A stretch of 10,183 nt of DNA from NCBI GenBank assembly GCA_903885885.1, contig CAISKJ010001675.1, forward strand, positions 1 through 10,183, given 5' to 3'. The notes below the pieces were generated by a model, which ran no database searches, was not told the DNA's origin, and saw nothing but the letters and a program-made list of their open reading frames with translations. This document shows positions 6,239 through 10,183 of this stretch, piece by piece (within the stretch, counting starts at the first letter, position 1; each line of letters opens with the position of its first letter). A program made the translations under genes and the position numbers. The stretch is from an uncultured delta proteobacterium (GTDB lineage Bacteria; Myxococcota_A; Polyangia; Polyangiales; Ga0077539).

Positions 6239-7087
6239 ATGGCGCTCGCGTGCGCGTTCGTGTGGGCCGCGGCGGTGCTGCTCTTTCGACGCCTGCGCGG
6301 CGTCCACCCGGTCGCCCTCAACCTCTTCAAGAACGCCGTGGCCGCGGCGCTCCTGCTCGCCACCATGGCGGCCCTCGGGCTGCGCTTCGACCTCCACCGC
6401 AGCGCTTACGACTGGGCGTGCCTCGTCGGCAGCGGCGTGCTCGGCCTCGCGGTGGCCGACTCGCTCTTTCTCTCGGGCCTTCGCCGCGTCGACGCCTCCG
6501 TCGCCGCCGTGGCCGACTGCGCGTTCGCGCCCACCGTGATCGCGCTCTCGACGGTGTGGCTCCACGAGGTTCCGCGGCCGGGCTTCGTGTGGGGCGCGCC
6601 CATGGTGCTCGCGGGGCTGCTCATGGTCGGCTGGCAGCCCCCCGGCGACGCGAAGCTCGACCGCCGCGGCCTCCTCCTGGTGCTCAGCGGCGTGATGACC
6701 ACCGCGATGGGCGTCGTGCTCGCAAAGCCCGCCCTCGGGCGCAGCACACTCGTCGAGGCCACCACGGTGCGCCTCCTCGCGGGCTCCACCGCGCTGCTGC
6801 TCTTCGAAGTGGCGCGGGGCAAGGGGCGCGAGGCGCTCGCCCTCTTCGCCCCGCAGCCCGCGTGGCGCGTGGCCGTGCCCGCGACGGTGCTCGCGACGTA
6901 CATCTCGATGCTCCTGTGGTTGGGAGGGATGAAGTACGGCACCGCGTCGCGCGCGTCGCTCCTCAACCAGACGGGCGCCATCGTGCTCATGGTGCTCTCG
7001 CGGGCGATGGGGGAGCGCGTGCCTCCGCGGCGCTGGGCGGGCGCGGCGATCGCCCTCGGGGGCGTCGCCGTCGTGCTCACGCGGTAA
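6239..7087 (+). CDS. EamA/DMT-superfamily permease
   Basis: From the ATG at 6239 the protein has 282 residues, typical of the drug/metabolite transporter superfamily (about 280-300, ten membrane helices from two EamA repeats). The first repeat runs from ALACAFVWAAAVLLFRRL to VLAGLLMVGW (about 1-130), including GVLGLAVADSLFLSGLRRVDAS and a PTVIALSTVWLHE helix end. The second runs from RRGLLLVLSGVMTTAMGVVLAK (about 142) to GAAIALGGVAVVLT, including GMKYGTASRASLLNQTGAIV. An alternative TTG at 6200 would add 13 residues (HSNQPPLWVGDA) that resemble the usual short cytoplasmic leader; neither start has a clear Shine-Dalgarno. It probably moves a small metabolite across the inner membrane; the substrate cannot be told. 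It may be co-transcribed with the preceding small secreted protein (gap 11 or 50 bases). Confidence 0.92.
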   Translation: MALACAFVWAAAVLLFRRLRGVHPVALNLFKNAVAAALLLATMAALGLRFDLHRSAYDWACLVGSGVLGLAVADSLFLSGLRRVDASVAAVADCAFAPTVIALSTVWLHEVPRPGFVWGAPMVLAGLLMVGWQPPGDAKLDRRGLLLVLSGVMTTAMGVVLAKPALGRSTLVEATTVRLLAGSTALLLFEVARGKGREALALFAPQPAWRVAVPATVLATYISMLLWLGGMKYGTASRASLLNQTGAIVLMVLSRAMGERVPPRRWAGAAIALGGVAVVLTR

Positions 7088-7094
7088 GCGGTCG

Positions 7095-7122
7095 CTCGCG
7101 GTGTTTGCGGAGGGAGCGCGAG
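7095..7122. terminator. Possible hairpin between convergent genes
   Basis: CTCGCG (7095-7100) and CGCGAG (7117-7122) pair around a 16-base loop in the 39-base gap between two convergent stop codons. The position suits a two-way terminator, but the loop is long and there is no T tract on either side. Confidence 0.25.
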
Positions 7123-7126
7123 GCGG

Positions 7127-8419
7127 TCAGGGGCAGGCGCCGCGCGACGACACGCGCGTGCCCGCAGACTGAGCGGCGCACTCGTTCGAGTAGGTGCGCC
7201 CGTCGCAGCCGCACACGGGCGCGAAGATCGCCGAGCAGATGTCGGGGCGCGCCGCGCAGGCCCCGTCGGTGCCGCAGCCCGTGCCCGCGCAGTACTGCCC
7301 CGCGGCGCACTGCGCGTTGGTGGTGCATCCGCTCGGGCGCGCCATGCAGCACGCGAGGCAGCGGGTGTCGTAGCAGCGCCCGGTGGCGGTGCAGCAGCCC
7401 ATGAGGCCGCCGCCGCAGTCGGCGTCGCGGGTGCACGCGGCCACGCCCGCGTCGGCGGGCGCAACGCACAGCGTGCCCATGGGGATGCACGCGCGCGCGG
7501 CCTCGCAGCAGGTGAAGCCCGCGGCGCAGCGCACCATGGCGCAGTACGATGTCGCGACGCAGGCGCCCACGGACTCGGTGGGGCGGTCGGGGCGGCAGCC
7601 CGTGTACGTCGCGCCCGCGCACGAGCAGAAGGTCTCGGGGCGCAGGCACGCGATGGCCGCCATGCAGGTGCCGCGCGCCGCGCAGAGCGACGAGGGGAAC
7701 ACGCACTCTTGTCCGCCCGCGCAGTCGCCCGCGGACGCGCACCCGGCGGGGCCCGCATCGACGCCCGCATCGGCCGTGGGGCACGCGCCCCGCGAGGCCA
7801 CGCGCACGCCGGCGGCTCCAGCCCCGCACTCGTTGCCGTAGGTGCGCCCGTCGCAGCCGCACACAGGGTTGAAGTCGGCCGTGCACCCCTCGGGGCGCGC
7901 CGCGCAGGTGCCTTCGGTGCCGCAGCCCGCGCCCTCGCAGTACTGCCCGGTGGCGCAGGCCGCGTTGCTGGTGCAGGGCACCGGAGGCGCGGCCGGGCAC
8001 AGCAGCCCCGCGGGCTGACAGGCGCGACGTGACTCGCAACAGCGCAGGCCGGCCATGCACGGCGAGCTCGCGCAGAACGACCCGCCGGCGTCGGGGCCGG
8101 GCGCGTCGAGCGAAGGTGCATCGGGAGCGCTCGCGTCGGGAGCGCTCGCGTCGGGAGCAGTCGCGTCGGGAGCGCTCGCGTCGGGAGCAGTCGCGTCGGG
8201 AGCGCTCGCGTCGGGAGCGCTCGCGTCGGGAGAGGTCGCGTCGCCCACGACGGGGACATCGTTGGGGGGCGTCGCGTCGGGCGGATTCGTCGGGAGGGTC
8301 GTGTCGCCACACCCCACGGCGAAGAGAGCGACGCAGCAGAGGGCGGCTGAACGGAGGGCGTTCATGGTCGTGTTTTTCATGGGATTCGGTGATTCTCGCG
8401 TATGCAATCGAGGGGCCAT
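7127..8419 (-). CDS. Mosaic Cys-rich lipoprotein with Kazal-like modules
   Basis: From the ATG at 8419 the protein has 430 residues. AAGGGGAG (8434-8427) seven bases upstream favours this start; an ATG at 8380 (MKNTTM) also gives a good signal peptide but has no such site. The lipobox FAVGC puts the lipid on Cys37. Residues about 38-112 are a low-complexity linker rich in (S/T)APDA. Modules follow. A1 (116-141) and A2 (293-318) share C..C..G..CCE..RAC.P.G.LC. B1 (149-214) and B2 (365-430) are about 66 residues each and nearly the same, with GQYC..GCGT, then PVCGCDGRTY..EC ending SRGACP, which is the Kazal-type inhibitor pattern. A degenerate B copy (227-288) keeps CSCAGATY..C but lacks full Kazal spacing. 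Kazal domains elsewhere inhibit serine proteases; in myxobacterial lipoproteins activity is untested. The linker probably spans the cell surface layer. Confidence 0.88.
   Translation of the reverse strand: MAPRLHTRESPNPMKNTTMNALRSAALCCVALFAVGCGDTTLPTNPPDATPPNDVPVVGDATSPDASAPDASAPDATAPDASAPDATAPDASAPDASAPDAPSLDAPGPDAGGSFCASSPCMAGLRCCESRRACQPAGLLCPAAPPVPCTSNAACATGQYCEGAGCGTEGTCAARPEGCTADFNPVCGCDGRTYGNECGAGAAGVRVASRGACPTADAGVDAGPAGCASAGDCAGGQECVFPSSLCAARGTCMAAIACLRPETFCSCAGATYTGCRPDRPTESVGACVATSYCAMVRCAAGFTCCEAARACIPMGTLCVAPADAGVAACTRDADCGGGLMGCCTATGRCYDTRCLACCMARPSGCTTNAQCAAGQYCAGTGCGTDGACAARPDICSAIFAPVCGCDGRTYSNECAAQSAGTRVSSRGACP
7130..7327 (-). repeat. Kazal-like module B2
   Basis: This codes residues 365-430, from CTTNAQC to the C-terminal SRGACP. 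It is homologous to 7778-7975 along its whole length, with conserved GQYC, CAARP and CGCDGRTY segments, and shows internal duplication of a complete module. Confidence 0.85.
7778..7975 (-). repeat. Kazal-like module B1
   Basis: This codes residues 149-214, from CTSNAAC to SRGACP. It is the partner of 7130-7327 and equal in length (66 codons). The pair differ at scattered positions, so the duplication is older than the 43-bp repeats of the gene at the left edge. Confidence 0.85.
8121..8240 (-). repeat. 15-bp tandem repeat coding the (S/T)APDA linker
   Basis: Eight adjacent 15-base units start with TCGGGA on the plus strand. Most are TCGGGAGCGCTCGCG or differ by two bases (GCAG for GCGC); the last is degenerate. 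Each unit codes five residues, so changes in copy number alter linker length without breaking the frame. Confidence 0.9.
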
Positions 8420-8426
8420 CGCAGCG

Positions 8427-8434
8427 CTCCCCTT
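8427..8434 (-). promoter_or_regulatory. Shine-Dalgarno favouring the ATG at 8419
   Basis: AAGGGGAG on the minus strand lies seven bases before the ATG at 8419. The downstream alternative ATG at 8380 is preceded by a sequence with no purine-rich site. Confidence 0.6.
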
Positions 8435-8535
8435 CACGCGATGATCTGCGGCCTCGGGCGACAGCGCCAGGGTTTACAGTGAGCCAACCTGTAGCACCCG
8501 ATCAGGCACCGCTGTCACGCCCCGGGTCCCCGGTG

Positions 8536-9027
8536 TCACCCGGAGGTGAGGTTGGGCGGCAGGATCGACTCGCGGAAGGCTGGCATCTTGCGGGCCTCGG
8601 AGAGCTCTGCGTGGCGACGCCGCACGAGCTCGGTGAGGGCGACGAAGGGAACCCCCACCGGGCACGCCTGCGACAGCGCGTCGAGGAGCTCGGAGGAGCA
8701 CTGGGGGCTCACCGGCGCGTCGACGCCAGCCTGGCGTGAAATGCCTTGTACGAAGCACATCGGACCGCGCGGGCCGAGCGCGTCGGCGCGCCCCAACTCG
8801 ATGGCGCGCACGTCGCACGCGCCGCAGCCGATGCAGCGCCCTGCGCCGATGACCGCGTCGTGGTCGGCGGGCTCGCGCGTGAGCATCCCGTCGGGGCGAT
8901 ACTGCGCCATGAACCGCGGAAGCTCACGGCGCCGCGAGAACGCGCTGCGGAGCACCGTCTTGAACAGCGACCAGCCCAGGCGCACCACGCTCTCGATGGA
9001 CCACATTGCTCTCTTTGAGTACCCCAT
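8536..9027 (-). CDS. Ferredoxin-like 4Fe-4S protein with split ligand motif
   Basis: From the ATG at 9027 the protein has 163 residues. Other possible starts are GTG 9045 and ATG 9006; the last has AAAGAGAG very close upstream. The N-terminus (SVVRLGWSLFKTVLRSAFSRRRELP...QYRPDG) resembles the start of NuoI-type subunits: an amphipathic helix, a basic patch and a Y-P-like segment. Residues 65-71 read CIGCGAC, the first three ligands of a 4Fe-4S cluster, but the expected nearby fourth Cys-Pro is missing. A Cys-Pro occurs at 122-123 (SQACPVGVP), 51 residues later, and C91 and C110 lie between. In bacterial two-cluster ferredoxins the fourth ligand likewise comes from the distant CP, so one cluster is plausible. 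There is no export signal, so it is probably cytoplasmic or membrane-associated. It follows the lipoprotein gene by 28 bases. The partner and pathway are unknown. Confidence 0.82.
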   Translation of the reverse strand: MGYSKRAMWSIESVVRLGWSLFKTVLRSAFSRRRELPRFMAQYRPDGMLTREPADHDAVIGAGRCIGCGACDVRAIELGRADALGPRGPMCFVQGISRQAGVDAPVSPQCSSELLDALSQACPVGVPFVALTELVRRRHAELSEARKMPAFRESILPPNLTSG

Positions 9028-9055
9028 CGCGCCGCAGGAGCGCACGCCCCAATCT

Positions 9056-9784
9056 TTACGGCGCCGTCACCTGCACCGAAGCCGTGACGTCGATGCGCGC
9101 CGACGAGCCGGCGGCGAAGCCCGTGAGGCCCACCGTCGCGCGGCGCCGAAGCCGCACGGTGACGGTGCGCTCTTCGCGGGGAAAGTACGTGCCCGGTACC
9201 GTCGCGGCGCCCGTGTCGGCCATCACGGGGAGCGTCGTGGGCGATGTGAACTGCGCCTCTTCGGCGCCCGTCGGCGACCACGCAACCGCGAGCGGCGTGA
9301 GGGGCTCGTGGAGTTCATCGGCGCGCGGCGACGAGAAGACGTGCGGCGGGAGCCACGCCCAGCGCTGCGAGGCCACGCGCTCGTCGGAGGTGGTCACCGT
9401 GAGCTCGTGCCAGGGCGCATATCCGTCTTGCGAGGCTCGATAGCGTCCGCTCGAGAGCGAGGTCGTCGCCGTGCCGAAGGACGTCGTCCACGCGACCTGC
9501 GCGTTCGTGACCGGGGCGCCCGCGCGCGCGACGCTCACCTCGATGTCGGTGTGCAACTCGCGCGACGTGGCGCTCCCGTCGAAGCTCACGGTGAGCACGG
9601 CCTGCACGGTGAGCCACGAGGGCGCGTCGGGGCGCAGGGCGTCGCCGGTGTCACCCTCCGCGTCGCGCGGAGGGCTCCGGTCGGTCGGCGCTGCGGCGTC
9701 ACGCAACAATGGGACGCTGGCGAGTTCGACGTCGTCGACGCACGCGGCCAGCAGCAACGCCGCGAGGCCCAGCGCCCCTCTCAC
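9056..9784 (-). CDS. Lipoprotein of unknown function with a beta-rich domain
   Basis: The protein has 242 residues. The start is GTG at 9784, which overlaps the upstream TGA as GTGA, so translation is probably coupled. The N-terminus is a very short lipoprotein signal with lipobox LAAC (Cys15) followed by Val. An Asp/Pro/Ala linker (about 20-55) leads to a domain of alternating short hydrophobic and polar stretches, rich in Thr, Ser and Val. The segment SVARAGAPVTNAQVAW ... GRYRASQDGYAPWHELTV looks like an Ig-like or carboxypeptidase-regulatory-like beta sandwich; this rests on pattern only. The C-terminus ends IDVTASVQVTAP. Apart from the lipid Cys no cysteine is visible, unlike the other lipoproteins here. 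No known family was recognised. Confidence 0.8.
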   Translation of the reverse strand: MRGALGLAALLLAACVDDVELASVPLLRDAAAPTDRSPPRDAEGDTGDALRPDAPSWLTVQAVLTVSFDGSATSRELHTDIEVSVARAGAPVTNAQVAWTTSFGTATTSLSSGRYRASQDGYAPWHELTVTTSDERVASQRWAWLPPHVFSSPRADELHEPLTPLAVAWSPTGAEEAQFTSPTTLPVMADTGAATVPGTYFPREERTVTVRLRRRATVGLTGFAAGSSARIDVTASVQVTAP

Positions 9785-10183
9785 GGGAGCCGCTCCATCT
9801 GCCCGCGCACCGCGTCGGAGTAGATGCCCGACGGGTGTCGTCGGAGAAACGACGCCCCCGCGCGGCGGGCCTCGACGTCGCGCCGCAGCCGCACGAGCGC
9901 GCGCAAGCGGAGGTACTCGGCCTCTTCGGCGAAGGCGCTGCGACGGCCGTGGTGGGTGAGCCCCTCGGCGATGGAGAGCGTCGTCGCCGGGTTGTGGTCG
10001 AGCGCGACGCGGGCCGCCTCCAGGCGACGCTCGTCGCGCGCATCGGCGTCAGCACCATGATGCGCAGGGGCGCTCGCGTGACGATCGGGTGCCGCGACGG
10101 GTGCCGCGACGGGTGCCGCGACGGGTGCCGCGACGGGTGCCGCGACGGGTGCCGCGACGGGTGCCGCGACGGGTGCCGCGACG
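9781..10183 (-). CDS. TPR/YfiO-like protein, N-terminus beyond right edge
   Basis: The last 133 residues and the stop are visible; the 5' end lies outside the window. The first visible part is a run of Val-Ala-Ala-Pro repeats coded by a 12-bp minisatellite, then a His/Ala/Asp-rich stretch. The C-terminal about 85 residues (ERRLEAARVALDHNPATTLSIAEG ... AEEAEYLRLRALVRLRRDVEARR ... FLRRHPSGIYSDAV) form helical repeats of the TPR/YfiO type often seen in short myxobacterial proteins with an N-terminal membrane anchor and a Pro/Ala linker. In those genomes such genes often follow a sigma-factor or anti-sigma gene; that cannot be seen here. The stop overlaps the GTG of the next gene, so the two form an operon with the ferredoxin-like gene downstream. 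Confidence 0.75.
   Translation of the reverse strand, partial: VAAPVAAPVAAPVAAPVAAPVAAPVAAPVAAPDRHASAPAHHGADADARDERRLEAARVALDHNPATTLSIAEGLTHHGRRSAFAEEAEYLRLRALVRLRRDVEARRAGASFLRRHPSGIYSDAVRGQMERLP
10086..10183 (-). repeat. 12-bp tandem repeat coding Val-Ala-Ala-Pro
   Basis: Eight perfect copies of CGGGTGCCGCGA (plus strand) run to the right edge and probably continue beyond it. In the gene's frame each unit codes four residues (VAAP), giving a Pro/Ala linker. All visible copies are identical, so the array is recent or unstable, and the true copy number may be miscounted in a short-read assembly. Confidence 0.92.

Noticed and set aside
4190..7087. Plus-strand open frame of 965 codons ending in the permease
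   Set aside because: Only the final part, from about 6200 or 6239, codes EamA repeats. The upstream part is antisense to the haem-motif gene and overlaps the small secreted protein in another frame, so it is not a fusion.
6406..8310. Minus-strand frames of 634 and 411 codons across the Kazal-like lipoprotein
   Set aside because: They are alternative frames of the same region, with Arg-rich repeats created by the 15-bp minisatellite. They have no signal peptide or domain pattern.
8522..8533. CCGGGTCCCCGG self-complementary sequence just past the ferredoxin-like gene stop
   Set aside because: It could be part of a terminator, but there is no T tract, several alternative pairings exist, and short GC palindromes are expected by chance here.
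10086..10183. Possible CRISPR-like array at the right edge
   Set aside because: The 12-bp units are directly adjacent with no spacers and are in frame with a coding sequence, so this is a minisatellite.

Overview
The window is about 10 kb of very GC-rich DNA with strong G/C third-position codon bias. Almost every protein is exported. The set looks like a Myxococcota genome, probably Polyangia or a Sandaracinus-like lineage: cysteine-rich lipoproteins with Asp-Ala-Pro linkers, an AgmX/PglI C-terminal-type protein, and a DUF1501 protein next to a DUF1549/DUF1588/DUF1585-like protein. This assignment is inferred from gene content; there is no rRNA or other marker to confirm it. No tRNA, rRNA, CRISPR array, insertion sequence or phage gene was seen.

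Layout from left to right. (1) Positions 1-1432, minus strand: the N-terminal 477 residues of a lipoprotein built from at least nine Cys-rich modules, running off the left edge. Its upstream gap (1433-1585) is the least GC-rich stretch and carries a palindrome. (2) Positions 1586-5635, minus strand: a tightly coupled three-gene operon. Transcription order is a signal-peptide protein with one CxxCH haem motif (DUF1549/DUF1588/DUF1585-like), a small lipoprotein without a recognised domain (ATGA overlap), and a Tat-exported DUF1501 protein (13-base gap, Shine-Dalgarno overlapping the preceding stop). (3) Positions 5781-7087, plus strand: a divergent pair, a small secreted AgmX/PglI C-terminal-like protein followed by an EamA/DMT-family permease. 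(4) Positions 7127-8419, minus strand: a convergent mosaic Cys-rich lipoprotein with two Kazal-like modules and a 15-bp minisatellite coding its linker. (5) Positions 8536-10183, minus strand: a short operon, read from the right edge, of a partial TPR/YfiO-like protein with a 12-bp minisatellite, a lipoprotein of unknown function (GTGA overlap), and a ferredoxin-like protein with an unusual ligand layout.

How the genes may work together. The DUF1501/DUF1588-type operon is the clearest co-working unit: one cytochrome-like exported protein, one lipoprotein and one Tat substrate with an alkaline-phosphatase-like family signature. Their joint biochemical role is not established. The three Cys-rich or Asp-Ala-linker lipoproteins are probably cell-surface or periplasmic proteins and need not act together. 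Many long stop-free frames lie antisense to or within these genes. They result from the high GC content and were left out.
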